From assembly GCA_001630475.1 (NCBI GenBank), contig KV419439.1, positions 46,421-110,420 of the forward strand: 64,000 bases of DNA. The letters are read 5' to 3'. Below are positions 47,507 to 60,049 of this stretch, piece after piece. The stretch comes from Sistotremastrum niveocremeum HHB9708. Taxonomy: Eukaryota > Basidiomycota > Agaricomycetes > Sistotremastrales > Sistotremastraceae. The position numbers and the translations under genes are program-made. The number at the start of each line of letters is the position of its first letter. Position 1 is the stretch's first letter. The notes under the pieces are model-generated. The model was not told the DNA's origin. It was given only the letters and a program-made list of their open reading frames with translations, and did not search any database.

Positions 47507-47970
47507 GAGGGTCCACAAGGCAGGGTGTCAAGCGTCGGCTGGCTTAAGTAGTACTAGCAACTTGGAATGCGCTGTGTCAGATGGATCGCCGCCTTCGCTT
47601 AACAGAAGATGATACATTTTACCGGCGTTCAATCATCCCGAGTAAATGAGTGTCTGAAGATGTGGGGTCCGTGTAGGTGGCCCGCCCAGTTCGTATCGAA
47701 AAAGCCTTTGAACTTTGAAAGACAGTATTTCCGTCCCCAGGTTGTAAATTTGATCATAGGTGGCTCCAAGGGCAACTAAGGCTCGACGAGATTCATATTC
47801 ACAGCCCTGGCCTCATGCAGGCCAATCACAGGACAAGCGAACCGCCGACGTCGTGCTGATGATGGTCATCGTAGCCCGTCACATCACGGTCACAGGTGCG
47901 ATCTTGCCTCCCGACGAACGACCAACTGAGCTACACTTTGATCGATTGCTCTGTTCACATTACGACAGTT
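47507..47970. promoter_or_regulatory. Divergent spacer between the membrane protein and YAR1-like genes
   Basis: About 460 bp separates the two opposed ATGs; no strong box could be singled out. Confidence 0.35.
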
Positions 47971-48658
47971 ATGAGCTCGGGAAAGGGTACCATTTCAGCC
48001 GATATCTTGGAAGACGTGTTGCTGTGTTGCCGATATGGAGAGCTAGATGAGTTGAAAGAACACGTTAAAAATTTTGGGCAGCAGGTTCTGGAGGTTGCAC
48101 GAGATGAGAATGGAAATTCGGTGCTTCATATGGCGGCAGGAAACGGCCATGATGGTATGTCGCTCAATCATTATAGTTGTTGAACCCCGGGGAGGCGTCA
48201 TCGATCAGGATCGTGCTCATTGATTTCTTGCAGATATTCTGGAATATATTCTACCTCTCGTAGAACCATCATTATTATCTACCGCAAATAGTTCCCTATC
48301 GACCCCCCTGCACTGGGCCGCTCTGAATTCCCACCTCAAAGCCATGCAACTCCTCGTCGAATTCCCATCCGGCCCACAAGCAGATCTCATCGATCAAAAG
48401 AACAGCGCAGGTCGTACGCCTCTAGGCGAAGCTGAGATGGCAGGATGGGAAGAAGGCGCGCAATACCTCGTCTCGAAGATGAAGCTTGATGAGACTACCG
48501 CCGGCGACGGCGAGGCCACCGCAGAGGCCGACGAAGTCGTAACTGGGGATATCGAGGTGGAGATCGAAGATGCAGACGGGCAGATCGCACGGATGAAATT
48601 GGATGGATCAAGTTCTTCCTCAGCTACAGCACCACCTCCTACAACCACGTCGGGTTGA
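47971..48658 (+). CDS. YAR1: Yar1-like ankyrin-repeat protein (ribosomal protein S3 chaperone)
   Basis: Exons 47971-48154 and 48234-48658. The protein starts MSSGKGTISADILEDVLLCC and has two to three ankyrin repeats with NSVLHMAAGNGHDDILEYIL and TPLHWAALNSHLKAMQLLVE, then RTPLGEAEMAGWEEGAQYLV and an acidic Ser/Thr-rich tail. This matches yeast Yar1 in size (about 200 aa), in repeat layout and in the LHWA and FEAE/GEAE landmarks. Yar1 binds newly made ribosomal protein S3 (uS3) and escorts it to the nucleus. Symbol given by family resemblance. Confidence 0.8.
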
Positions 48659-49170
48659 TCCTTTATTGATCTCCATTATCACGCCGTCCCGAGGTATCAC
48701 GCATCTCAAGTTTACTATTGTAACAGCCCAAAGTAAGTGACCTCAGGCTGAGCCTTGTCGTTACATGGTCACTTATTCTTATGGCTATGTTTAGATCCCC
48801 CCCCGCGTCAGGCTATCGTATCATGCCTTGACCCTGAGATGCGCCCATTACGGGCAGATCTCAACGAATCAATGTCCTTGATACCGCGTCGTTGATCCAC
48901 CTACCTCAAATTAATTCGATATTGCTCTCCTCTTTCACTATCGCCACGTGTATTCATCATCTAGCCTGCTAGACTCTAGTTCGGGCTATCTCAATATTGC
49001 CTAATACATTCCACTGAAAACTACACCGGACAAACCGAGGCCACCATACTAGTAGTCGAGACTGGCGAATGAGAAGACTTGGAAGTAGCAGAAGCCGGGC
49101 TAGTTTTCCGACGCGAAAGGAAATTCGGCTTCCGGCTTATTCGAGGCTCCGTACTAGTTTAGGAACATGA
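48659..49170. other. Intergenic spacer
   Basis: No exon supported. Contains scattered CTAGT and CCGGC words also seen upstream of the third paralogue, but no clear repeat. Confidence 0.4.
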
Positions 49171-49248
49171 GGACCTACAAGTGTACACATATCTTACGCA
49201 TGTCGGTTAATTCGAGTCACCTGCAGCTATCACTCTTCCTTTGAACTC
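49171..49248 (+). promoter_or_regulatory. Conserved leader with upstream ATG, copy 1
   Basis: GGACCTACAAGTGTACACAT, ATCTTACGCATGTCGGTTAA, then TTCGAGTC is nearly shared with the leaders of the two paralogues (59650-59733 and 62299-62385, minus strand). The leader contains an ATG (ATGTCGGTTAAT) opening a short upstream frame that here stops just before the main ATG at 49249. Such an upstream frame can damp translation; that is inference. Confidence 0.6.
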
Positions 49249-51430
49249 ATGAGGTCTTTTTGCCCTCTGTCAGAAAATGCTCTCCGTCTCGATCATGGCG
49301 ATCACAACGTCCTCTCGAACTCATTTAATCCGTTGCACCAATGTATCCTCCCCACAGCGATTCTGTGGCAGATAGTCCGTTATCTCTCGCCATCAGTGAC
49401 CTTATCTCAAGATCAAGAACATTTTTGCTCTCCTCGACATCCATGCTGTCTTGCTCGTCCTGCGATTCAAATGTTTTTGCCGCTACGGCTAGTCTGCCAC
49501 AGCTTCAACCTGATGTGCCGCATTCTACTCCCACAATTCACGATAGAGGAATCTTGGTGGCCAAAATTACGGACCATTCATGAATGGCGTTCGTTACTAT
49601 CAATCGTTTCCGAGAAACACTTTGAAGGCCGATACCGACACTTCCTCGTGTTGAATGGTTATGATCCGTTTGATTGGGAGGATGGTTAGAACACTATCGC
49701 ATTCAAGCCAGGCCTCTTGTATCTGACGTATGATTTGCTATAGATCAAGAAGGCTGCTCTCTCGCTTACGACACCGGGACATCTATCGGATGCGATAAAT
49801 CGAGCATGCCTCTAGTAGTTATCAAGGTTCTCAAAAGAGAAACGCCTTTCAATGACGAGCGTGACTCTTACCTTGCCATTCATCGTGCAGGGGGTACACA
49901 TCACTCCTCGGGGTTTGCTGAAATGCTGCATCATGATCAATTTCTTGCGGTCCGTTGCGGAGGGTTCCCCAGATCCAAAGCTGCGTACGATATACTACTT
50001 CGTTCTGCAATATCTGGGTCCGACTTTGCATGACGTTCTCGTGTCGTCTCACTACGGAAGATTCACGTCTAAGATGACGATGGCAGTGGCAATTCAATTG
50101 GTGAGTCGACTGTTGGTTGGAGTGTGAGAACGAGACTTTGCATGCTCACAATTTCCCGTGTACATTATCAGCTTCGTCGACATCAGACCCTGCACTCAGT
50201 GAACCTCATTCATAACGGAGCCAAGCCAGCCAATTTCTGCTTACCTCCTGGGCCCTTCGATTCTTCTCAGCCCTGCCCTGATCACTCAGTATTCACGATT
50301 GATTTTGGTTTCTCCTCCTTTTATACGCCTCCGCCGGACGGCGAAGAAAAAGAAAAGGACTGGGCCACAGCAAATCGGTACTTTCGATCGTTGAGGAGCG
50401 AAGGTGGATATAGTAAGTCCGAGATCGCCGAGAAGACAAAATCGTACAGGACCTGATAGATCACGTTCTAGGCGTATCACCCAGGGACGATCTAGAAAGC
50501 CTGACTTACGTGTTGGCTTTTCTGAGCAAAGGCATGTTACCTTGGCATTGTGGACTGTCCAATCTCGACTGGAAATGTCCAGCGGCTAAGGAAGATGCAA
50601 CTGGTGATATGATTTTTAAGGGAATGGATCCGGTGTATCAGTGGCTTTTCGAGACCTCACGAGCACTGAAATGGGGAGCGCTTCCGGACTATGACAAGAT
50701 CATAGCTAAGTTCTCGGAAAGATGGATTGAGAAAGGATTCGGGCCTAATCCCGGAGAATTTAACTGGTGGATTCCTTCCGTTAACGAAGATACCGGAACC
50801 GATCACAAAGAGGCGAAAGATCGTAGATGGCTTTTTCATGGCTGGCGTGTATTTACGCCGAGAGAAACAGATGACCATGACATCTACGAGCCACCAATTC
50901 CTTCGCCACACGACGTAGTGTTGCCTATCGAAGACGAGGAAGAAGTGATCTTTCTATGGCCAGAGAAAAACAGGCTTCCAAAGCCCGACGCTGAAGAGCG
51001 TCTATACCTTCGCCATGGGATGTCAGCACTCGACATCCCCCTTCCTCCCACAGTCGCAGACGAATGGAAGTCCCTACAAGTTCCTTGCTATGCGGTGTCA
51101 TACCCACCGTGGGGGAAGTTCTCTGTTTCCTTCTATGAAAGGTGGGAAATATACACGGAAAAATATTTCGAAGCAATGGCGGCATTTTACGATTTGGACG
51201 AGTTTCAGATGCCACCCTCGTGGAGTCCGTACGGCGAGGCATTCGAAAGACAGGCTCTGCCTAAGTCGGATGTTGAAGAACTCATGTTCTTGAATTTCGA
51301 TGGCGACGATAGCGCGATTCCTATGGCATGTCGAGCCCCTTTACCTTGTCCCGACTTCGCAGAGTATTTCTGGTTCTTTGTGGACAATTCAGAGGAGGAG
51401 GAAGAAGAACAGAGCGCTGGGGGGTTATGA
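49249..51430 (+). pseudogene. F-box/CK1-like pseudokinase fusion, copy 1 (probable frameshift)
   Basis: The N-terminus (MRSFCPLSENAL) has an F-box-like segment, AILWQIVRYLSPS, a Cys-rich HPCCLARPAI motif and LRLVCHSFNLMCR. After an intron (49686-49743) a casein-kinase-1-like domain follows: VVIKVL (VAIK Lys), LGPTLHDVL, then LIHNGAKPANFCLPP where kinases have HRDIKPDN (the Asp is Gly), IDFGFSSFY (DFG kept) and SPRDDLESLTYVL. A third part, Pro/Trp/acidic-rich, ends in EEEEEEQS. Between MLHHDQ and DPKLRTIYYF (about 49940-49985) the frame changes with no room for an intron, so this copy probably carries a frameshift, unless it is a sequence error. The two minus-strand copies are open here. Confidence 0.72.
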
Positions 51431-53839
51431 TTATGTCTGAACACGGTTCGTGATCTAAACCCGGTTGAGGCTGTTGAGCAACACTAAGCCAAAGCATCCG
51501 AAGCGTAAAAGTAAACAAATGACTGAATCAATCGATGCCAGGAGACAAAGCATGCCGAGGGAAGTGATTGTCGTATGTCGAAGCTTGTAGTAGTAGTAGT
51601 TGTTTGTATTTATACCCCGCGTCAAGCAAACAGATGTGCTAAGTAGCGGCAGGCCCGCACTACCTACAGTACGAAGCCTTATACAAATGGGAATCAGGAG
51701 TGTGACAATGTATAGTGGCAGTTATGAGGGGAACGTTGAGAGTACTACGTAAAAGGTGTCGGTAATGTCAAAATCAGTGGTGGCAAAGAAATTTAAGGAT
51801 GTAGGCTAAAAAGAATATAAGCGTAAGCACATGCAATGGTATCCGTCAGGATGATAGGGTCCCAGATCAGCCATTAAACCTCCTACAAACCCGTGGATAA
51901 AACAGGAGGAAGGTATGTCGGGTATCGATAATGAGTCGGAGGCAATGTAGCGCATGTCGAAGCTTGTATCGAAGACTTTGGTTGACGCTTGGATCTGATC
52001 GATCTGATCACACCGTGTCGTCGGATGACGATCGGAGTTGCCATTTGTGCCTTCGGCTTCTTCGGCACGACCTGCTACAGTACACCTATCAACTTCATCG
52101 AACCCGAGAAACAGTCTTATTCTAATGTATATGAGTATCAACCACCCCCATATCAACACTGTCTCTCAATTCATGCCACTGTGTTCCAATCATCGCGCGT
52201 TTTCTATCAAGCGCTCTTCGTACACTCATGCAATTGACTGCTAAGTAGGAGTTCGCAATTGATCGGAGTCGATGCAATAAATCCTGTGTTTGACTAAAGT
52301 TATAAATACAACTGAGGGCCCGAAGGACAGAGAAAATCATATTGCGCATCCTCAGCCAAATCCTTGAGCACCGATGACAACCTTGACTAGACAAACGGGG
52401 ATAACGCACCCTTGACCGCGCAGCGCCCTCACGGTGCATCGCGATCTCGATCAAGAAGTATGACGGCGATGGCTCGAGGAGCCTTCCTTTATAGGCTAGC
52501 CGAGCGGAGACGCCGGGACCTCAGATATTGATTTCCGACGACGCCGACTGCATAACGGACCGGCCTGTTGACCTGGGTTCGAGAGCATGCGAGAGAAGTG
52601 AGTCTTGATCGACGATGGAAAAGACGAGTGGGTCGCCGAAACCCGGGTGGTGGGGCTCTATGTGGTTGCTGACAGTGTTATTAGTCGACTGCGGGAGCTT
52701 GAAGGTGCGGAATTTGAGACGGTGGTCGATTCAGAACGGTCGTAGAGCGGAACGGCGAACGGTGTTGATGGCCGTCAGATGAGATGAAATTGAGGCGCCG
52801 CCCCTGGGTTCTGAAGCCATGAAGCCAGGGTTTGCAGAGAAGAATGATATGAAGCAAAGATAGGTCGATAGGACTTCGAAAGCACGTTCGATGAAGTCGT
52901 ACCGCTAGTAGGGTCATCAAACGTTCACCAGTCGAAGAACACGAAGGATGAGCGAGGGACGAGCGCCAGAGATATACTCGGATTCCTCTCGTGTTCGTAT
53001 TCGTAATCTCCGAGTGCGCTTAGACAGCGATCACGAGGAAAGAAAGGTACGGAACGGAGTGCTAGGATTAGAGATTAGTAAGAGGATTTGCTAGAAATTT
53101 CTGATGGAAGAAATCCGACTCACACCGGGGTTTAACATTATAGGATTTGAGTAGCCGTAGAAAGCCGAGTTAGTCCGAGATGATGCCAGTGATCATCATG
53201 AAGTGCGAGATGAAACAGGGTGAATTCAGGCGAATGAGGCCATCGAAGAGTAGAGTGACATGATGGGTCAATGGTCAGAAGAGGTGAATTCTTGAAGAGC
53301 GTCGTACGACTGTTCGGAGCGTATCCCGAATACTCCTTACAGTGATGGAGCAATTTATCGAAGGCAGTTTTTCAACTTCGTCTTTGACAGTGAGTCTTCG
53401 GAAGTTATTTTAAGACGAGAAATATGACGGGAGCATGAGAGACGGATTCTGGATGGAGTACTAATTGTAGGGATCCGGAACTTGTGCGTTGCATTGTAAA
53501 GTGATCGGTATGTACACCATAGGAGCCATGAGACGTTGGAAGAACCGAGCTCCTATTGAGGATCCCATGTCATGAGAACGAGTAAGGGTGAATGAGTGGG
53601 TGTACGGGCACGAGAACAGTTGTGTTCACTTGTTGAAGTTTCGCGAAGATTCTCGGTGGACGGTGAGCGGTGGCGCTCGGGGCATGGGAGGGTGAAATGA
53701 CATGATACTGGAATGACCCTGATCAAAGACGACGATCCGTTCGTTGGTCTGTATTCGAGCCATATGGTTCGTCTAGGTCCATGACGAATGGGTCTATGAA
53801 ATAAGTGGCAGAGAGCTAATAATATACAAGATGGTGATG
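51431..53839. other. 2.4-kb stretch without a supported gene
   Basis: Many short frames on both strands, none with a domain or consistent joins. An AGT trinucleotide microsatellite lies near 51588-51601. Nothing else can be supported. Confidence 0.45.
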
Positions 53840-54086
53840 CATGGCTCGTCAAGGCCATCGAGAACGTTCAAACGGTGGAGTCAGAGTAAACTTTTATGTG
53901 CCGAAAGCCGATGCCGCGGCTGGGAACGCCGAGAAGCTCCGGGTTTATCTCCGAACTTGGGCGGGAGGACTTTCGAACTCCGACGTGCTTCTACTTCATC
54001 GTTTGCTTCCGGCCAAATCTGGCAACTCGTCGAAGGACACGTTCGGACAGGTACTGACTGCCCCGAATGTGCCCTGCTCACTCTGA
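53840..54086 (+). CDS. Small hypothetical protein
   Basis: ATG at 53840 opens a frame of about 81 codons reading MARQGHRERSNGGVRVNFYV, then KLRVYLRTWAGGLSNSDVLL, with a possible GT donor at about 54050 (CAG then GTACTG). No domain recognised. It could be a chance frame in the opsin upstream region. Confidence 0.3.
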
Positions 54087-54323
54087 GGGTCGCACATCAA
54101 GCTTGACTTCATCTTTTCTCGAAAATGCGAAGAAAATTGCGAACGAGTGGCCGCCGATGCAGAGCACAGCTCCACAGACTCACCTGGAAGAGATCGACAA
54201 GGGGCTCATCCATGCCATCGTCCTCTTTTGTCTAGAAACTTCATCCGCCAAATACGTGAACGATCGGACCTCAAAACCTGACGTCATGCATGAGCGAGCG
54301 AGCTCATTTTCGCATTCGTGAGG

Positions 54324-54331
54324 TATATAAA
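54324..54331 (+). promoter_or_regulatory. TATA box of the opsin gene
   Basis: TATATAAA lies about 110 bp before the opsin ATG and is followed by a CT-rich tract (CCTCTTTCTCTCTTTCC), the usual layout of a strong fungal core promoter. Confidence 0.6.
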
Positions 54332-54441
54332 CCCTTGCCCCTCTTTCTCTCTTTCCTCACAACGTCCATCTTCCCTGTTCAGCGTCAGCTACACATATCC
54401 TACTCGACTTTTACCTCTTCTAGTCCTTTCATCTATCCACA

Positions 54442-55433
54442 ATGGGCAACGGTGTACGTCTTGTTCGATTGTGGATGTAATTCAACGTACTCATCCCTCT
54501 ACTTAGGCGCTCCAAGCCAACCCTCCTACCTCTCAGATCGACATCAGCACCCATGGCTCTGATTGGTTGTGGGCTGTCTTTGCAATCATGACCGCCGCTG
54601 ACCTTGGCAGTATGTCCCTATCTCGGTTTCATTCGATCAAGCTAACTCTTCTCTCAGTGATCGGCTGGACTCTAGTTCGCCCTCGTGGTCAACGAATCTT
54701 CCACCAACTCCCCGTTGCCATCATGACCACCGCTGCCATCGCCTACTTCTGTATGGCCTCCGATCTCGGATCCACTCCCATCCCCGTCGAGTTCCGTCAA
54801 GTCGGCGAGACGCGTTCGATCTGGTACGTCCGGTACATCGACTGGACCATCACCACCCCTCTCCTCCTCCTCGAACTCCTCCTCGGTACCGGTCTCTCCG
54901 GCGGAGACATCTTCACTATCCTCTTCTTCGACCTCGTCATGATCATCACCGGTCTCGTTGGTGCCCTCGTCCAATCCACGTATAAGTGGGGCTTCTTCGT
55001 CTTCGGATGCTTCGCCCTCTTCTACGTCTGGTACGGACTGTTCTTCTCAGCTCCTGCCTCTGCCGCCGCCATCGGTACCGATGTTCGAAGCGCATATACG
55101 AGGGGTGCATTCTTCCTCTCCTTCATTTGGGCCCTCTACCCTATCGCATGGGGTCTTGCGGATGGTGCCAACGTCATCTCACCCACCTCCGAGATGATCT
55201 TTTACGGTATCCTCGATCTCATCGCCAAGCCCGTCTTCTGCTACTTCCACGTCTTCTCACTCGCCAACCTCGACTACGGTCGCTTCGGCTTGACCAGCGG
55301 GAAGTTCACGGAAGGCAACTACGCCACCAATGCCGGATATAACGAGAAGCGCGGATTGACCACCACCACTGCTGGTCGTCCTAGCGCCGCTGGTACCGTC
55401 GGTACCGCCGAGACTGCGCCTACTGTCGCATAG
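54442..55433 (+). CDS. Microbial (type 1) rhodopsin, predicted proton pump (296 aa)
   Basis: Exons 54442-54453, 54507-54609 and 54658-55433 join in frame; the first exon codes only MGNG. Seven hydrophobic helices are evident. Helix C reads RYIDWTITTPLLLLEL: in bacteriorhodopsin numbering the acceptor Asp85 is D, Thr89 is T and the proton-donor position 96 is E. Helix G carries the retinal-binding Lys in LDLIAKPVFCYF. Helix F has ALYPIAWGLADG. A DTE triad predicts a light-driven outward proton pump rather than a sensor, in the plasma membrane. The C-tail is Thr/Gly/Ala-rich. Among fungal opsins Asp is the more familiar donor, so Glu is worth noting. Confidence 0.92.
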
Positions 55434-55942
55434 ATGTTTTCATGATGATGAAAGTAAAAGCACCGACATGTTTTCTTACTATGCAGGTTAATGTTTACGA
55501 TCACGATTAATCACTCCCCTACCCCCTCCTGTAATCCGCTTCTTGTTGGGTGCCTGCCCCAGTGTTATCTTTTAGTACACGCATTTCATGTTGCTAGCTT
55601 CTTATAATGAAACAACCTTTACGATGATCAATTCAGCATTTTTCCGAGCGGGACTTTTCATAGCACGCTCGATGACGTCTCGTTATCCAAGGGTGGGATC
55701 GACTTCTATCGACTCTTTCTAGTACCAGTGTTTTCGAGTAGTTGCGAGCGGAGTCTGTAACTGCACAAGATCAATGGTCATGAAGTAGAGAACTCCGAGA
55801 TGGCCGAAAGTAGTATTTTGACGTGTTTATGAGCGGGCGCTTACTCGAAGTTCAACTTCAACTGAACCCTTGATGGGATGTTGAACTGATCGACTCTGGT
55901 TCTTCCGACACTCGAGAACTGCATTCCCTAATTGATCACTGA
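55434..55942. other. Spacer after the opsin gene
   Basis: No exon supported; the first 100 bp is probably opsin 3' untranslated region. Confidence 0.45.
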
Positions 55943-57380
55943 ATGGCTCGAAAGAAGCATACGGGTCAATGGCGTTCGGCGTGGCGTCGTCCTGATAGAC
56001 CCACTCCGAAAACTCATAAAGTCATCGTCTATCACCCATTCCTCGACAGAAAATCAGAAAGGATGCATCTGCCGCCTACTTCGAGCGCTTGTGGAGGGAC
56101 GAGGTCGGATGAGTGGGTTGCGCTTGTTCATTGGCTTCGATGTGTGTTTGGGAAGGGGAATGTTGCGCGTGTTACTTATTATTCCGAATTTGAAAGGGTG
56201 AGGCTTCCTTCCTTATTCTCACGCTTGTGAACACTGATTTGAACTGTTGAACATGTATAGGATGATAAGATCGTGGTATGGCTTTCTCAAGGTACCCAAA
56301 TTGACCATATGTTGGGGTCCCATCGCTGGTCCGAATTTCTTCTGTCGCCCCGAGAGCACGAGAGAGATCAAGAATCGTTGATTCATCGATATTCACCGAA
56401 AGTTGATGGAGAAATATCAAGTAAAGTATACGAAGTCTACGTTATGTGCTTCGACTGACTTATCATTGCGATATGTTTTGTTCAGCGACGAGGTCCGCTT
56501 CTGACAATCTGTATGATTTGACGATTCGGGATCCTGGCCATTTTCGAATCACACGCCCCTATCCCTTCCCGATTCCTACTTCTCGTGAAGAAGTCAAACC
56601 TGAGCCTGTTGAAGATGTGAAGCCGACAAGAATAAAACTGGACGGTGAGTGATCCTGAACAAGGGCGAGGCGACGCTTAATTTTACGCAGAACAGGATGA
56701 AGGGATCTTTATGCCATTGCATTATCTTATCCTCTTCAACCCTATCGGTCTGAAGGTGAATAATCCGAGCGATCTCTCAGGTGTGATAGCGTGGTTGGAA
56801 CATCGTGATCTTTTCGGTCCGTTTGCTGTTCAAGCTTTCTGGGCGCGGATTCTAGTAAGTAAAGGTTGATGGACTCAGACGATCTTTTTACTGATAAACT
56901 TTCCTTAGGATCCCCGATTAATTGTTTCGGTCAGCTGTCCGACCAACGTACTATTTCGAGTCCTCGGAACACACGTCTGGAAGGATTGTATCTCGAACTG
57001 TCCATCCGATCAGGAAGATGACGAATCTGAAGTTCTATTGCTCATTGAGAGACTTCGAACGTCTGAGGCTTTGGCGCACGATGGTAACTAGTTCTTCTCT
57101 CTATCATACCCAGCAACCAAGCCTTGAGTCTTGACCGCCACTCTGTCCAGGATGGCAAAAACTGGAACTGCATCGAACTTCGTCTCCGCTTCTGCAATTT
57201 GTCGAACCGTACCCGGATTCGGAGAAACGTGCTCGATTCGCACATATGGAGAATCTGGCGGTCGGTCTTGCGGAAACCTTTCATGGTGTACATGTAAGTG
57301 CTTCCGAAGGCTTTGGGTTCGTGAAGGAAGAAATCAAGGAAGAGAAGCTCGGTACGCTCAGGATTTTTCCGAAAGAATAA
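55943..57380 (+). CDS. Uncharacterised fungal protein
   Basis: ATG at 55943 starts MARKKHTGQWRSAWRRPDRP. Exon joins of about 50 bp connect YYSEFER to DDKIVVWLSQGTQ, then NLYDLTIRDPGHFRI, FMPLHYLILFNPIGLKV, VIAWLEHRDLFGPFAVQAF, and a last part ending GTLRIFPKE at 57380. A short acidic Lys/Glu-rich linker sits mid-protein. I recognise no family. It ends about 140 bp before the convergent pseudokinase gene. Confidence 0.55.
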
Positions 57381-57521
57381 GGGACACTAATGAAGTCAAC
57401 ATTAGATCTGTTCCTCTCTTGAGAAGTTAAGCTTGGGACTGGGGTGTCTGAACTTGGACTGCTATCGGATCTTCTGAAGACGGGAATGCTTAGGTAATCT
57501 TGTATCAGTCGAGTTTTATTA

Positions 57522-59649
57522 CTACTCGTAATCATACACTCCAACGCTTTGCTCTGGATTGTTGACAAAGAACCACGCATACTCCTCAAAATTGGGACCG
57601 GGCAGAGGGAGGCAGCAGACCAGAGGAACGGTGTCCTCGCCATTGCCGAAGCTCAAGAACATTAGCTCTTCGACACTAGGCATCGGCAGGGAATAAGTTT
57701 CCGGTTCCCTCCTCCACCGCTCGGTCCGTTCCTCGTACGTCTCAGGCTCCTCAAACTCGTAAAACGCCATCAAGCCTTCAAGATATTTTTCGAATTCCGG
57801 TTTGAACATCTGATCATGAGGAGTCGGGACCGAATCGATGCCTGGGAATTCCACGTGAGTATACTCAACTTCAAAAAAATTGAGCTCCTCGTCATCAGCC
57901 AGCGGCAGGGGAATCTCGACGGCGCCCAAGCCCTGCCGGAAAAATTGGCGCTCCTCTTCGTCGGGGAATGGAAGCCTCCATCTTTCCGGGGATAAAAACC
58001 ACACCTCATCTTCATCTTCATCTGGCAACGGAACGCATTCGGGGAACGGGATCGGTGGTTCGTACTCCTCAGGGCTTTCTGTCTTTCCTGGTGCGAAGAA
58101 GCGCCATCCATGATAATGACATTTTAGCTCGTCGGGAAATTGAGAGGCTTCGTCGTCCTTGGAAGGTACCCACCACTGAAACTCTCCGGGATTCGCTCCG
58201 AATCCCTTCGCAACCCATCTTTCCGAAAATCTCGAAATGATCAAGTCATAGACCGGGATGGCTCCCCATTCTAGCGCTCTGCCGATCTCAAAGGGCCACT
58301 GATACACGGGGTCCATCCCATCGAATATAAGTGCTCCAGTTGCCTTGCTTTTTGAGGCCTGCTCTCGGAAACCGTATTTGCTTTTTGGGCCACTATGCCA
58401 GGGTAATTTCCCTTTACCCAAATAAGCCAAAACGTAGGCCAGGCTCTCCATATCATCCCTAGGTGAGACACCTATAATATTAGTGTTGTACTCAGTATTT
58501 CTTCGCCCTTGTGTATCGATGAGAAGGGGAAGCTCACTAAATCCGCCCTCACTTCTCAATGACCGGAAATTCCAATTTGCAGTTGCCCAATCGTCTGGCT
58601 TCTCCGCACCCTCAGGAGGCGGTGTATAGAATGATGAGAAACCGAAATCAATCATGAAAATAGGATCGCTTGGCCTGTGGCCAGAGGAACCTCGAGAAAA
58701 AGGGGGGAGACAGAAATTCGCTGGTTTCGCGCCGGTGTGGATTAATTGAATCGAATGAATAGCTTGATATCGGCGAAGCTGTATATTTGTGAGTATGCAG
58801 CCCGTTAGTTCCAGTTTAGTACGGATGAGTTGACTTACGAGCTGAATTGCGACGGCCATTGTCATTTTCGAGGTGAATCTCGTATAATACGAGTTCATCA
58901 GGACATCGTGCAACGTCGGTCCCAGGTACTGCGAGATAAGGTAGTATACAACGCGCTTACTAGGAAGCTCGTTGAGGGAGAATTCACTACAACTGAGCAT
59001 GCCGGGAAACCCAGACGAGACCTCCGTCCCCATAACACGTCGTATGGCCGAGTATGAGTTACGCTCTGCAGCATGTGGTTCTTCCTCTACAAGAACCTTG
59101 ATGACCACGAGGGGCATTCTTGCTTTATCGCACCCAAAAGGTGTCCCAGTGTCATATGCGACGGAGCATCCTTCTAAAACACGTTCCAGTCATGTAAAAA
59201 ATAAATTCGAAAAACTGCGCACCATTCCAGGCGTGGTGTCCGGCTAAGACAACAAAATGTCTGTATTTTCCTTCAAAGTGTTTGGCCATGACTACTGGGA
59301 GCAGCGAGTGCCATATGGAGGGATCCCACATTTCGGGCCACCAGGTCTCTTCTATGGTGTATTGTGGGAATAGAAGTCGACACATGAGGTTGAAGGTGTG
59401 ACAGACTAGTCGCAACGGCAAAAATGATCGTATCGCAGGACGGGCAAGACAGCATGGATATCGAGGAGAGCAGAAGTGTTCCTCATTTTGAAATAAAATC
59501 ACTGATGGTGAGAGATAAGAGATGATGTGCCACAGAGACGCAATCGGGAGGACGCAGTCTTTCGATACTCGATTCGCAGTCGAAGAGATGATGTGATCGC
59601 CATGCTCGAGACGGAGTGCATTGTCTGACAGGGAGCAAGAGGACCTCAT
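57522..59649 (-). CDS. F-box/CK1-like pseudokinase fusion, copy 2
   Basis: Reads from ATG at 59649 (MRSSCSLSDNALRLE). F-box-like segment SLWHIISYLSPSVILF, CCLARPAIRSFLPLRLVCHT, then an intron near 59176-59228 and the kinase-like part: MPLVVIKVL, VVYYLISQYLGPTLHDVL, FTSKMTMAVAIQL, an intron near 58777-58837, LIHTGAKPANFCLPP (HRD Asp replaced by Gly), FMIDFGFSSFYTPPPEG, and SPRDDMESLAYVLAYLGKG, which is a signature of casein kinase 1. The C-terminal third is Pro/Trp/acidic-rich, with repeated PLPDEDEDE-type runs, ending GVYDYE. The frame is open throughout. A regulatory or adaptor role in ubiquitin ligation is a guess from the domain mix. Confidence 0.82.
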
Positions 59650-59733
59650 GAGCTGTGAGTCGAAGCAGGAGGAAGCGCTGCAGATGACTCGGATTAACCG
59701 ACATGCGTAAGATATGTGTACTATTGTAGGTCC
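59650..59733 (-). promoter_or_regulatory. Conserved leader with upstream ATG, copy 2
   Basis: Minus-strand leader with GACCTACAATAGTACACAT, ATCTTACGCATGTCGGTTAA and TCCGAGTCATCTGCAG, closely matching copy 1. Its ATG (MSVNPSHLQ...) opens a frame overlapping the main start in another phase. Confidence 0.6.
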
Positions 59734-60049
59734 TGCTAAGCCCAAACTAAGTTCCGGGTCGCTTTCGGTGCCGGAAGCAGGCCCGGGCTTTTCGGTCAAG
59801 GGTCAGTCGGTTGCTAGTCGCCTGGAACGTTACCTATTCACTCTGTTTTTTCATTAACAGTGTAAGCACGAGAGAATCAGCTCTTCCGGGTGTTAGAAAA
59901 TCGGATTCGGGAATGAGGTCGAAAAGTTCTGGTTTCGTGCAACGATCATGTCATAAAAAGCTGACTAATCGATGACTCCGGCTATGTCGGTCATCTCGTA
60001 AGACACCTCGTAAGACGAGTTCGTGTATTTCCCTCGACGTCTATTTTTG

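Noticed and set aside
54672-54974. Acidic minus-strand frame opposite the opsin gene
   Set aside because: It mirrors the codon bias of the opsin exon and shows no independent exon structure.
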